64,000 bases of DNA from Mycobacterium angelicum (lineage in GTDB: Bacteria; Actinomycetota; Actinomycetes; Mycobacteriales; Mycobacteriaceae), in assembly GCF_002086155.1 (NCBI RefSeq), contig NZ_MVHE01000004.1:62001-126000 (forward strand). Reading direction: 5' to 3'. The notes beneath the pieces were generated by a model. It ran no database searches and had not been told where the DNA came from. It saw only the letters and a program-made list of their open reading frames with translations. Position 1 is the stretch's first letter. Each line of letters starts with the position of its first letter. Below, one piece after another: positions 1-8,678 of this stretch. Both the position numbers and the translations under genes were made by a program.

Positions 1-394
<394 letters not shown>

Positions 395-459
395 TTGAGT
401 TGGCTATCTCCCTGGGGGTGGCCGGCAACCGTCGAAAAGCGTTTGGGGAAGCGAGATCG

Positions 460-1578
460 GTGAGGCTCGACACGGTGGGCAGGGCAATGGCGGTGGCGGT
501 TGCGGCGATGTGCGGTGGAGTTCTGGCCGCGTGCGGCAGCGACGACAACCGCCACAATGCCTCCTCCGCAATGTCCGGGGCAGCCCCGGGCGCGGCGTCG
601 TGTGGCGGCAGAAATGCGCTGACCGCGGAGGGGTCGACGGCCCAGCAGAACGCCATGGCCCTGTTCAACGAGGTGTGGGGCCAGCTCTGCCCGGGCAAGA
701 AGGTGTCCTACAACCCGACCGGGTCCGGCGCCGGCCGAGAGCAGTTCATCGCCGGCCATGTCGACTTCGCGGGTTCTGATTCGCCGCTGGTCGCCGCGCA
801 GATCGATCCGGCGGCCAAGCGGTGTAAAGGTCATGCGGCGTGGGACCTGCCGTTAGTCTTCGGGCCCATCGCGTTGGTGTACAACCTAACTGGCGTTCAG
901 ACGCTAACCGTCGATGCTGAAGTGGTCGCCAAGATATTCAGCGGCGCCATCCGCACCTGGAACGACCCGGTGCTGGTGGCTATGAATCCCGGTGTGCCGC
1001 TGCCCAACACGGCCATCACGCCCATTTTCCGGGCGGACTCGTCGGGAACCACCGACAACTTTCAGAAATATCTCACCGCTGCCGCCCCGCAGACCTGGAC
1101 CAAAGGTGTGGGCACCGAATTTCACGGCGGTGTCGGCGAGGGAGCGCAACGGTCGGCCGGGGTGATTCAGGCGGTGCAGGCCACCGCGGGCACGATCGGA
1201 TATGTCGAGAAGGGTTTCGCCGATCATGCCCACGTGCCGTTCGCGCAGATCGACACCGGCAATGGCGTGGTCCCGCTCACCGAAGAAACCGCCCGCAACG
1301 CCATCAACGCCGTCTCGTTCGCGGCGGCGGGCAACGACCTGGTACTAGAGCTGAACTCGATCTATGGACTGCAGGACCCCAACGCTTACCCGTTGGTGCT
1401 GGCCACCTATGAAATCGTGTGCTCACGGGGATACGAGCCCGATACGGCCGCCGCGGTCAAGGCGTTCCTGACCACCGCTGTCAACAACGGCCAAACGGGC
1501 CTTGCCGCGGCGGGCTACGTTCCCTTGCCCGATAAGGTCAAGGAGCGCCTGGTCGTGGCGGTCAATGCAATGGAGTAA
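460..1578 (+). CDS. pstS: Phosphate-binding lipoprotein PstS
   Basis: This is the periplasmic phosphate-binding lipoprotein of the PstSCAB importer, 372 residues. I start it at GTG 460 because GGGGAA lies 10 bases upstream and the predicted N-terminus is then a lipoprotein signal with lipobox LAAC (Cys 25); the open frame extends further upstream only as the overlap with mshD. Phosphate-contacting blocks of the family are visible: EGSTAQQNAM, TGSGAGREQF, FAGSDSP and DSSGTTDNF. It heads pstS-pstC-pstA-phoT. M. tuberculosis keeps only phoT at this locus and has its pstS genes elsewhere, so which of PstS1-3 is the closest relative needs a tree. Control by phosphate starvation is expected from the family but no site was identified. 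Confidence 0.93.
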   Translation: MRLDTVGRAMAVAVAAMCGGVLAACGSDDNRHNASSAMSGAAPGAASCGGRNALTAEGSTAQQNAMALFNEVWGQLCPGKKVSYNPTGSGAGREQFIAGHVDFAGSDSPLVAAQIDPAAKRCKGHAAWDLPLVFGPIALVYNLTGVQTLTVDAEVVAKIFSGAIRTWNDPVLVAMNPGVPLPNTAITPIFRADSSGTTDNFQKYLTAAAPQTWTKGVGTEFHGGVGEGAQRSAGVIQAVQATAGTIGYVEKGFADHAHVPFAQIDTGNGVVPLTEETARNAINAVSFAAAGNDLVLELNSIYGLQDPNAYPLVLATYEIVCSRGYEPDTAAAVKAFLTTAVNNGQTGLAAAGYVPLPDKVKERLVVAVNAME

Positions 1579-1622
1579 GGCCGAATAGGAGGCTCGGCGC
1601 AACCGACAGTGATGGGATCACA

Positions 1623-2582
1623 GTGACAACGCCCAACCCAGCCAACGCGTCTCTGGGTGACCGGTTGTTCCGCGGGTTGTCGGAGGGGTCCGGTGTCCTG
1701 ATGGTCGTGCTGATCGGCGCAATCGGGGTCTTCCTGTTGTGGCGCGCGCTGCCGGCCCTATCGCGCAATCAGGTGAACTTCTTCACCTACGGCGGAACTT
1801 GGGCAACCGAGGACACGTCGGCAATGCGATTCGGGATCCTCGACCTGCTGCAGGTGACGGTCTTCGTCTCGCTGTTCGCCCTGGTCCTTGCGATGCCGGT
1901 GGCACTGGGCGTGGCGATCTTTCTGACGCAGTACGCGCCTGGCCGGCTTTCGGCGCCCCTGTCTTACCTGATCGATCTGCTGGCAGCGGTGCCCTCGATC
2001 ATCTATGGCGTATGGGGTCTATACGTCCTGGCGCCGCGGCTGCAACCGGTCGCGACCTGGCTCAACCACAACCTGGGACACTGCTTTCTATTCGCCAGCG
2101 GCAACACCACGGTCGCCGGCGGCGGCACGATTTTCACTGCGGGGATCGTCCTGGCCGTGATGATCCTGCCGATCATCACGGCCGTCACCCGGGAAGTGTT
2201 CGCCCATACCCCGCAAGAACAGATCGAGGCGGCGTTGGCCCTGGGTGCCACTCGCTGGGAGGTGGCAAAAACAACCGTCCTGCCCTTCGGGCGGTCCGGT
2301 TACATCAGCGGCGCGATGCTCGGTCTGGGCCGTGCCCTGGGGGAGACGATGGCGATGCTGATCATCCTGCGCGGCACCCAGGAAGCGTTCGGATGGTCGA
2401 TATTCGACGGTGGCTCCACGTTCGCCAGCAAGATCGCGGGTGCGGCGTCGGAGTTCACCGACCAGTACAAGGCCGGCGCTTACATCGCCGCGGGGCTGGT
2501 GCTCTTCCTGCTTACGTTCGTGGTCGACGCGCTGGCGCGCGCCGCTGTGACCGGGACGCGGTCCGGGAGGCTATCCCGATGA
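1623..2582 (+). CDS. pstC: Phosphate ABC transporter permease PstC
   Basis: This is one of the two inner-membrane permease subunits of the Pst phosphate importer, 319 residues with about six membrane segments. The EAA-type loop that docks to the ATPase is visible as ALALGATRWEVAKTTVLP, followed by the PstC-typical GRALGETMAM. The start is GTG 1623, 44 bases after the pstS stop. The last codon overlaps the pstA start (ATGA, 2579-2582), which indicates translational coupling. The gene works with PstA as a heterodimeric pore fed by PstS and powered by PhoT. Nothing unusual is seen in the protein. Confidence 0.94.
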   Translation: MTTPNPANASLGDRLFRGLSEGSGVLMVVLIGAIGVFLLWRALPALSRNQVNFFTYGGTWATEDTSAMRFGILDLLQVTVFVSLFALVLAMPVALGVAIFLTQYAPGRLSAPLSYLIDLLAAVPSIIYGVWGLYVLAPRLQPVATWLNHNLGHCFLFASGNTTVAGGGTIFTAGIVLAVMILPIITAVTREVFAHTPQEQIEAALALGATRWEVAKTTVLPFGRSGYISGAMLGLGRALGETMAMLIILRGTQEAFGWSIFDGGSTFASKIAGAASEFTDQYKAGAYIAAGLVLFLLTFVVDALARAAVTGTRSGRLSR

Positions 2583-3505
2583 CCTCGATGCTGGACCGCC
2601 CCCTCAAGGCTCGCAGTCTCTCCGGGCTGAGCAATCGGCGGCGCATCGTGAACCACGTAGCCACCGCACTGGTATCGCTCGCGATGGCGATCGCCCTGGC
2701 GCCGTTGGTCTGGGTGCTGTGCGCGGTGCTGATCAAGGGCTGCAAAGTGCTCCTATCCACGGTGTGGTGGACACATTCGCAAGCGGGTATGACACCCTTC
2801 GTGGCCGGCGGCGGTGCCTACCACGCCATAGTCGGCACCCTATTGCAGGGCTTGGTGTGCGCCGCGATTTCGGTCCCGATCGGCCTCTTGGTGGCTATCT
2901 ACCTCGTCGAATACGGCGGCCGCAGCCTGTTGGCCCGGCTGGTCACGTTCATGGTGGACATCTTGACCGGCGTGCCCTCGATCGTGGCAGCCTTGTTCGT
3001 CTACGCGGTGTGGGTCGCGGGGCTGGGCCTTTCCCGCTCGCAGCTGGCAGTGTCGCTGGCGCTGGTGATGCTGATGCTTCCGGTGATCATCAGGGCGACC
3101 GAGGAAATGCTGCGGATCGTCCCGGTGGACCTGCGCGAAGCCAGCTACGCGCTGGGCGTGCCCAAGTGGAAGACCATCGCCAGGATCGTCATTCCGACCG
3201 GCCTGTCCGGCATCATCACCGGCGTCATGCTGGCGTTGGCCAGGGTGTTGGGGGAGACCGCGCCCCTGCTGATCCTGGTTGGTTATTCGCAAGCGATGAA
3301 CTTTGACTTATTAAGCGGGTTCATGGGATCTCTGCCCGGCATGATGTATGACCAGAGATCGGCCGGCGCCGGGACCAACCCGGTTCCCACAGACCGACTG
3401 TGGGGCGCCGCCCTGACTTTGATCTTGGTGATCGCGGTCATCAACATCGGAGCCAGGGTGGTTGCGAAGATCTTTGCGCCCAAGAAGTTAACGGCAGGAG
3501 CATAA
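2579..3505 (+). CDS. pstA: Phosphate ABC transporter permease PstA
   Basis: This is the second permease subunit of the phosphate importer, 308 residues. The ATPase-docking loop is seen as ASYALGVPKWKTIARIVIP and is followed by LARVLGETAPLL, the PstA counterpart of the PstC signature. ATG 2579 overlaps the pstC stop by four bases. The frame is open upstream inside pstC, but only as a shadow reading. The stop (TAA 3503-3505) directly abuts the phoT GTG at 3506, so the four pst genes are almost certainly one transcript. Confidence 0.94.
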   Translation: MTSMLDRPLKARSLSGLSNRRRIVNHVATALVSLAMAIALAPLVWVLCAVLIKGCKVLLSTVWWTHSQAGMTPFVAGGGAYHAIVGTLLQGLVCAAISVPIGLLVAIYLVEYGGRSLLARLVTFMVDILTGVPSIVAALFVYAVWVAGLGLSRSQLAVSLALVMLMLPVIIRATEEMLRIVPVDLREASYALGVPKWKTIARIVIPTGLSGIITGVMLALARVLGETAPLLILVGYSQAMNFDLLSGFMGSLPGMMYDQRSAGAGTNPVPTDRLWGAALTLILVIAVINIGARVVAKIFAPKKLTAGA

Positions 3506-4282
3506 GTGGCCAAAAGATTGGACCTGAAGGGCGTCAACATTTACTACAGCGCCTTTCACGCCGTTGCCGATGTGACGCTGTCGGTTCTGCCGCGCAGTGT
3601 CACCGCCTTCATCGGCGCCTCGGGCTGCGGCAAGACGACCGTGCTGCGCACCCTCAATCGCATGCATGAGGTGATCCCCGGTGCCCGCGTCGAGGGCACC
3701 GTGCTGCTCGACGATGAGAACATCTACGGTGCCGGCGTCGACCCGGTGGGGGTGCGGCGCGCCATCGGAATGGTGTTCCAGCGGCCCAACCCCTTTCCCG
3801 CCATGTCGATCCGCGACAACGTGGTGGCCGGTTTGAAGTTGCAGGGCATTCGCAATCGCAAGCTGCTCGACGAAACAGCGGAATACTCGCTGCGCGGCGC
3901 CAATCTGTGGGACGAGGTCAAAGATCGCCTGGACAAGCCGGGCGGCGGTTTGTCCGGTGGACAGCAGCAGCGGTTGTGTATCGCGCGGGCCATCGCGGTG
4001 CAACCCGATGTGTTGCTGATGGACGAGCCGTGCTCGGCATTGGATCCGATCTCGACGATGGCGATCGAAGACCTGATCAGTGAATTGAAGCAGGACTACA
4101 CCATCGTCATCGTCACCCACAACATGCAGCAGGCCGCACGGGTGAGCGATCAGACGGCATTCTTCAACCTCGAAGCCGTGGGCAGACCCGGGCGCCTCAT
4201 CGAGATCGACGACACCGAGAAGATCTTCTCCAATCCCACCCAGAAGGCCACCGAAGACTACATCTCCGGGCGCTTCGGCTAG
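3506..4282 (+). CDS. phoT: Phosphate ABC transporter ATPase PhoT/PstB
   Basis: This is the cytosolic ATPase that drives phosphate import, 258 residues, the same length as M. tuberculosis PhoT and near-identical to it in remembered sequence. It has Walker [10 protein letters not shown] (residues 37-45), ABC signature [14 protein letters not shown], Walker [13 protein letters not shown] and the switch histidine in VTHNMQQA. It starts at GTG 3506 with no gap after pstA. A perfect hairpin follows the stop. In M. tuberculosis phoT is followed by phoY2; here a five-gene operon separates them. Confidence 0.96.
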   Translation: MAKRLDLKGVNIYYSAFHAVADVTLSVLPRSVTAFIGASGCGKTTVLRTLNRMHEVIPGARVEGTVLLDDENIYGAGVDPVGVRRAIGMVFQRPNPFPAMSIRDNVVAGLKLQGIRNRKLLDETAEYSLRGANLWDEVKDRLDKPGGGLSGGQQQRLCIARAIAVQPDVLLMDEPCSALDPISTMAIEDLISELKQDYTIVIVTHNMQQAARVSDQTAFFNLEAVGRPGRLIEIDDTEKIFSNPTQKATEDYISGRFG

Positions 4283-4289
4283 CCCGCAC

Positions 4290-4308
4290 AGCTGGCTAGG
4301 AGCCAGCT
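4290..4308 (+). terminator. Hairpin after phoT
   Basis: AGCTGGCT (4290-4297) and AGCCAGCT (4301-4308) form a perfect 8-bp stem with a 3-base loop, starting seven bases after the phoT stop. No T-run follows, which is common for proposed mycobacterial intrinsic terminators. It probably ends or attenuates the pst transcript before the next operon. Confidence 0.55.
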
Positions 4309-4409
4309 ATGAGCCAGCGACCAGGTTATTCAACAATTCGGCAATATTTACGCAGCAGTCGCCGGGCAACGTTGTCCCCGTTCAAGCAGTCGCGAAGGGG
4401 CAAAACGCC

Positions 4410-5420
4410 ATGGGGCTCAATCAATCGGTTCACGTAATCGGATCCCGCGAAATCCCGTCCGAGGACCTGGCGAGCGGAGCTCGCTATAGGGCCTTCAATG
4501 CCCATGAAACGTTGCGCTCGCTGCTTCCCCACGGAGCCCGCTTCTCGCTCGCCTGGATCGAGGCCGGAGAAGACGAGATCGTCGAGCGCAAGGTTGGGTT
4601 CGACACGATACTTCTCGTATTCCGCGGTGAGGCAAGACTTCTCGACGGGCGCTGCATCGCGCCGGGAGACGTGGTTACCATTCCGGCGAACGGCACCTAC
4701 GGGCTGATTGTCACCGCGCGCTACGGCCTGGAGGCACTGGTCATCACGTTCGCCCGAAGCGCCGCCAATGATGAAGGCGCAGAAGGGATTTCTTCGCTTG
4801 CCGCCCTCATCGAACGCAACGAAGAGCGGGTCCGCAGGACCAGCCAGGGGGCAATGTTCCGGCTGGTTGACGACGGCACCCTAGACGACCCGGCGAAGCG
4901 GGCGGCGTTCATACGACAGATCCGGCCCCTGTCGGACGCCTTCCAGAAGACCATCATCGCCCGGCAGGCCACCTGCTCCGACCACACCTACGAAGGCAAG
5001 TTCCAAGAACATTTCGTCGACGAGCTGGGTCACAACACGCTCCTGCCCGCCGGCGACTCAGCCGTGGCGCCCGATCCCGTGATGAGCGCGACGCTGAGCT
5101 GGTTCACCCATCAGATGCTCGTCCGTGACAACGCGGAAAAGGCCGTCCTGGTGCACCTCGTTCTGGAGGCCGCAGCCGAAGCGTTCTTCAGCAAAGCGAG
5201 CACCCAGGAAGTGTTCCGGGCGAGCGGCGCAATGGCTTACTACGAAGCGCACCTCGAAGACGGGCAGCACAAAGACCTCGGCGCGCAGTTGCTGACCGGC
5301 CTGCACCCACTGGCCTACCGGCGATTGCACCGCATCCTCGAGGACGGCTGGGACATGTTCGACGCAATGGGCAACCGCCTGGCCGAGTTGGTGCGCCTCG
5401 ATACCGACGGTGCAGCGTGA
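4410..5420 (+). CDS. Cupin / heme-oxygenase-like diiron oxidase fusion, copy 1
   Basis: I do not recognise a named gene. The 336-residue protein has an N-terminal cupin-like beta domain (about 40-115) and a helical C-terminal domain (about 150-330). The C-terminal part carries spaced acid/histidine groups, ELGH (E205, H208), E253 in a long helix and DGQH (D284, H287), which matches the ExxH...E...DxxH ligand pattern of heme-oxygenase-like diiron oxidases. That fold assignment is an inference from motifs. The cupin half lacks the usual His ligands: the expected HxH stretch reads VERKVGFDT and the second motif IPANGTYGL, so it is probably non-catalytic. The start is ATG 4410 with AAGGGG about 10 bases upstream. 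It overlaps the next gene by four bases (GTGA) and has a paralogue two genes downstream. Confidence 0.7.
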   Translation: MGLNQSVHVIGSREIPSEDLASGARYRAFNAHETLRSLLPHGARFSLAWIEAGEDEIVERKVGFDTILLVFRGEARLLDGRCIAPGDVVTIPANGTYGLIVTARYGLEALVITFARSAANDEGAEGISSLAALIERNEERVRRTSQGAMFRLVDDGTLDDPAKRAAFIRQIRPLSDAFQKTIIARQATCSDHTYEGKFQEHFVDELGHNTLLPAGDSAVAPDPVMSATLSWFTHQMLVRDNAEKAVLVHLVLEAAAEAFFSKASTQEVFRASGAMAYYEAHLEDGQHKDLGAQLLTGLHPLAYRRLHRILEDGWDMFDAMGNRLAELVRLDTDGAA

Positions 5421-6343
5421 TCGAATCACCGTCGCCCGGACTGCTGGTCTGGCTCGACGGTGCCCTTATCCGTCACGAAGACGCGCATACGCCGCTGTGG
5501 GCAAATCACTACGGGTTTGGCGTATTCGAAGGCGTCCGTGTCTACCGCACCGGTAAACGCAGCGCCGTTTTCCGGCTCTGCGAGCACACCGCGCGGCTGT
5601 ACCGGTCCGCCCAAATCCTCGGCCTGCCGTTGCGGGACCACTGGAAGCCCCATGACCTGGTGCAGGCCCAGCTCGACGTCGTTCGGGAAAACCGGCTCGG
5701 TGACGCCTACCTGCGGCCGTTCGTGTTCTACGACGGGGTCCGCGGCCTCAGCCCGTATACCGATCAGCTGACGCTGCGGGTCGCCGTCGTGGCGCTGCCT
5801 TGGGTCGAACGCGTGCGTGGCGCCCCGGCCGAGCGCGGCATCCGGGTGAAGACCTCCACCTATGTTCGCAGTCATCCCAACTCGCTGCTGCTGCGCGCGA
5901 AAGCCAACGGCAATTACATGACCTCGATACTTGCCCTCGCCGAGGCCAAGGCCGCCGGTGTCGACGATGCGATCCTGCTCGATCACGAGGGTTACGTCAC
6001 CGAGGGCACCGGCGCCAACGTCTTCATCGTCCGGCGCGGGGAACTCTGGACGCCCCCGGTGACCTCGGCGCTCGAGGGCATAACCCGCGACACGATTCTG
6101 GACTTCGCGCAGCGGATGGATATTCGCGTCCGCGAGCAGCGGTTCGCCCGCGACGATCTCTACAGCGCCGACGAGGCGTTCTTCACCGGAACGGCATCGG
6201 AAGTGACGCCCATCCGGGAAATCGATGGCCGCACCGTCGGCCGCGGTACCAGCGGGCCGGTGACATGCCAGCTGGCCAAGCTCTACGCGGCGACCGTGCG
6301 GGACTGCACCGATGAGGCTCATGAGTGGATCACGCTGGTCTGA
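5417..6343 (+). CDS. Class IV PLP aminotransferase (IlvE-like)
   Basis: This is a fold-type IV pyridoxal-phosphate enzyme of 308 residues, closest in motif to branched-chain amino acid aminotransferases. The PLP lysine is K162 in RAKANGNYMTS, E196 in TEGTGANVF is placed to contact the cofactor ring, and the N-terminal YGFGVFEGVRVY block is typical of IlvE. GTG 5417 overlaps the previous stop, so it is co-translated with the first cupin/oxidase protein. Mycobacteria carry a housekeeping ilvE elsewhere, so this copy probably supplies or consumes an amino acid or keto acid for the surrounding operon. D-amino acid transaminase or aminodeoxychorismate lyase activity cannot be excluded from motifs alone. 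Confidence 0.85.
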   Translation: MIESPSPGLLVWLDGALIRHEDAHTPLWANHYGFGVFEGVRVYRTGKRSAVFRLCEHTARLYRSAQILGLPLRDHWKPHDLVQAQLDVVRENRLGDAYLRPFVFYDGVRGLSPYTDQLTLRVAVVALPWVERVRGAPAERGIRVKTSTYVRSHPNSLLLRAKANGNYMTSILALAEAKAAGVDDAILLDHEGYVTEGTGANVFIVRRGELWTPPVTSALEGITRDTILDFAQRMDIRVREQRFARDDLYSADEAFFTGTASEVTPIREIDGRTVGRGTSGPVTCQLAKLYAATVRDCTDEAHEWITLV

Positions 6344-6361
6344 AAACGATTGGAGGACAAT

Positions 6362-7432
6362 ATGACTACGGTGGCCAATGAGCGGGATGTGCTGTGCGGC
6401 GTGGTGCCGCGGGAAGCGATCCCGGCGATCCGCAGCGTCGAGCAGGACGGTGTCATACACGCCCTCGGAGAGCTGCGCGACTTCCGTTGGCACCATGCTC
6501 TGGCCGGGTTCCTGCCACCGAGTTCAGAGTTCGCGATCAGCTGGGTCCGTCTTGGCTCGGGGGAGCAGCTCGACACCCACGTTCACCCGATCCAATCGAT
6601 GATGATCTTCTTCGAGGGCTGGGGCACGCTCGATGGCGACATCACCCGCCAGGTGGCCGGCGGCGACGTGGTCGTGGTACCGCCGGGCTGTCATCACGGG
6701 TTCGTCGCTGGGCCCGAAGGACTTTCGGGCGTTTCGATCCAGTTCGGCACCGGCCTCTATACGAACCCAGAGGAACCCCGCGTCCTGTTCGCCGATGAAT
6801 CGACCGCGCACGCCAAGCTGCTCGCGTGGAACCGGGAGCGCATCGAGGAGTTCGGCCGGCTACCGGTCTTCGACTTACTCGCCGACGGCACGCTCGAAGA
6901 CCCCTACAAGAGAAAGAGGTATCAAGATGCCCTGCAAATCTGGGTTGATGGCAATCAGACGCTCCTCTTCTCGCGGCAGGCCTCGGTACGGGATCAGTTG
7001 TTCGAAAAGGTCTTCTTCGGCCACATGACCGAAGAGCTGGGCCACGACGCCCTGCACGCCGACCGCGCCGATGTGGCCGACCCGGACGAGCCACCGTTCC
7101 GGGACGCCATCATGGAGGCGATCACCGAGTGGTTCGCCCATCAGATGTTCGTTCTCGACGATGTGGAGAAGGCCGCCATCGTGCACCTGGTCATCGAGAA
7201 CGCCAGCTCGGTATACCACCGCAAGGCCATGCCGATACTGGCAAAGTACTTGAACAACAACTACTTTGAGCTCCACGTCGAGGCCGACGACGAACACGCG
7301 GCCATGGGTGAGGAGCTCGTCCGCAAGGTCGGCCCGCGGACCTATGAGCGACTCGAACAAGTTCTTGGGCAGGCATGGACGATGATCGGCGCGATGACCA
7401 ACCGGCTCGTCGAACTCACCCGCGCGGTCTAG
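6362..7432 (+). CDS. Cupin / heme-oxygenase-like diiron oxidase fusion, copy 2
   Basis: This is a 356-residue paralogue of the protein at 4410. The N-terminal cupin keeps plausible metal ligands, HVH (H73, H75) and PPGCHHGF (H111/H112). The C-terminal helical domain repeats the oxidase pattern: EELGH (E225, H228), E279 in VIENAS and DDEH (D309, H312). The two copies align throughout that half, including WFAHQM against WFTHQM. I chose ATG 6362 because GGAGGA ends five bases before it; the frame also has a TTG at 6350 overlapping that site. If diiron-dependent, it would activate oxygen on a small substrate, as SznF, UndA and BesC do in their pathways; the substrate is unknown. The protein could also be an assembly partner of copy 1. 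Confidence 0.7.
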   Translation: MTTVANERDVLCGVVPREAIPAIRSVEQDGVIHALGELRDFRWHHALAGFLPPSSEFAISWVRLGSGEQLDTHVHPIQSMMIFFEGWGTLDGDITRQVAGGDVVVVPPGCHHGFVAGPEGLSGVSIQFGTGLYTNPEEPRVLFADESTAHAKLLAWNRERIEEFGRLPVFDLLADGTLEDPYKRKRYQDALQIWVDGNQTLLFSRQASVRDQLFEKVFFGHMTEELGHDALHADRADVADPDEPPFRDAIMEAITEWFAHQMFVLDDVEKAAIVHLVIENASSVYHRKAMPILAKYLNNNYFELHVEADDEHAAMGEELVRKVGPRTYERLEQVLGQAWTMIGAMTNRLVELTRAV

Positions 7433-7443
7433 CTGAGCCGTCG

Positions 7444-8667
7444 ATGAGCGTGCAACAAGACTTACTGGACATCGACATCCTGAGCCCCGACGTGTACCTC
7501 GCCGGTGTGCCGCACGATCGGTTCGCCCTGCTGCGACGCGAGGCGCCGGTCTATTTCCACGACGAGCCGCAGGGCCGCGGTTTTTGGGCTGTGACTAAGC
7601 ACGGCGACTCCCTTCGGGTGTTGCGCGACGCTGACGCATTCTCGTCGCAGCGGGGCGGCACCCAGATCGCTGACCTTCCGCTCGAGGACATGCGGGTCTC
7701 GCCGGATCACCTCGCGAACATGGATCCGCCGCGGCACACCCGCCATCGGGCGATCATCGGTCAGGCGTTTACGCCCTACGGGCTGGGCAGTGTGGGTGCC
7801 TGGGTGAAGGGGCGGGTCGCCTCCCTGGTCGACGCTCTCGCCGACAAGCTGGAGGCGCGTGAAAGTGTCGACTTCATGGATGAATTCGCGGCCAAGCTGC
7901 CCATCGGCACCATCCTCTACATGGTCGGCGTGCCGTCGACCGATGGGGCGATGGTCAATCGGTGGGTCCACGAACTGCTCACTCCGGACGACGCCGAATA
8001 CCAGACCTCCGAGGAGCACCGCGCCGAAACCACCAGGCGTTTCATGGAATACGCACATATGCTCGCCGAGGAGCGGCGCAAGGTGCCCCGCGACGATCTG
8101 CTGAGCCGGCTGATGACGGCCGAGGTCGACGGCCACAAGCTCAGCTACCACCAGTTCGGGATGTTCTTCCTGCTGCTGCTGGCGGCCGGCACACACAGCA
8201 CTCGGCTATTGCTGGGCAACGGGATGCTCGCGCTGATGAATCACCCGGATCAGCGCCGCCGGCTGCTCGAAGATCCGGCTCTCATCGCCAGTGCGGTCGA
8301 GGAGTTTCTTCGCTACGACCCGCCGATCCTGCATTTTCGCCGCACCGCGACCCGCGCTACTGAGATCGGCGGGCAGAAGATCGCCGCCGGCGACAAGGTC
8401 GCGGTGTTCTTCGCCTCGGCGAATCGCGATGAAGAGGTTTTCACCGAACCCGACGTTTTCGACGTCGCACGAACCCCCAACGACCACTTGAGCTTCGCGC
8501 ACGGCCCGCACTTCTGCATGGGTAACGCGCTGGCGCGGATGGAGGCGCGCGTCGCGCTCGGCGAATGCCTAAGGCGGCTGCCCGATCTCGCGCCCGCCGG
8601 GCCCGCCCCGCGCATCCGGTCGAACTGGTTCAACGGAGTGAAGAAGCTGCCCGTCCGGGCGGAGTGA
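7444..8667 (+). CDS. Cytochrome P450 with atypical I-helix
   Basis: This is a 407-residue cytochrome P450, a heme-thiolate monooxygenase of bacterial soluble type. The heme loop is FAHGPHFCMG with the ligand at C358, and the ExxR pair is E287/R290. The oxygen-activating I-helix reads AGTHST (248-253) where most P450s have AG-x-(D/E)-T-T: the acid is replaced by H251 and the conserved threonine by S252. That is a real departure and may mean altered oxygen chemistry. The start is ATG 7444, 11 bases after the previous stop. No ferredoxin or reductase lies in the operon, so electrons would come from elsewhere. The CYP family number cannot be given without a search. Confidence 0.9.
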   Translation: MSVQQDLLDIDILSPDVYLAGVPHDRFALLRREAPVYFHDEPQGRGFWAVTKHGDSLRVLRDADAFSSQRGGTQIADLPLEDMRVSPDHLANMDPPRHTRHRAIIGQAFTPYGLGSVGAWVKGRVASLVDALADKLEARESVDFMDEFAAKLPIGTILYMVGVPSTDGAMVNRWVHELLTPDDAEYQTSEEHRAETTRRFMEYAHMLAEERRKVPRDDLLSRLMTAEVDGHKLSYHQFGMFFLLLLAAGTHSTRLLLGNGMLALMNHPDQRRRLLEDPALIASAVEEFLRYDPPILHFRRTATRATEIGGQKIAAGDKVAVFFASANRDEEVFTEPDVFDVARTPNDHLSFAHGPHFCMGNALARMEARVALGECLRRLPDLAPAGPAPRIRSNWFNGVKKLPVRAE

Positions 8668-8678
8668 GGGGCGCGGCC

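Noticed and set aside
1739..2578. N-terminal extension of PstA through pstC
   Set aside because: The upstream part is an out-of-frame reading of pstC; the overlap start ATG 2579 gives the normal PstA length.
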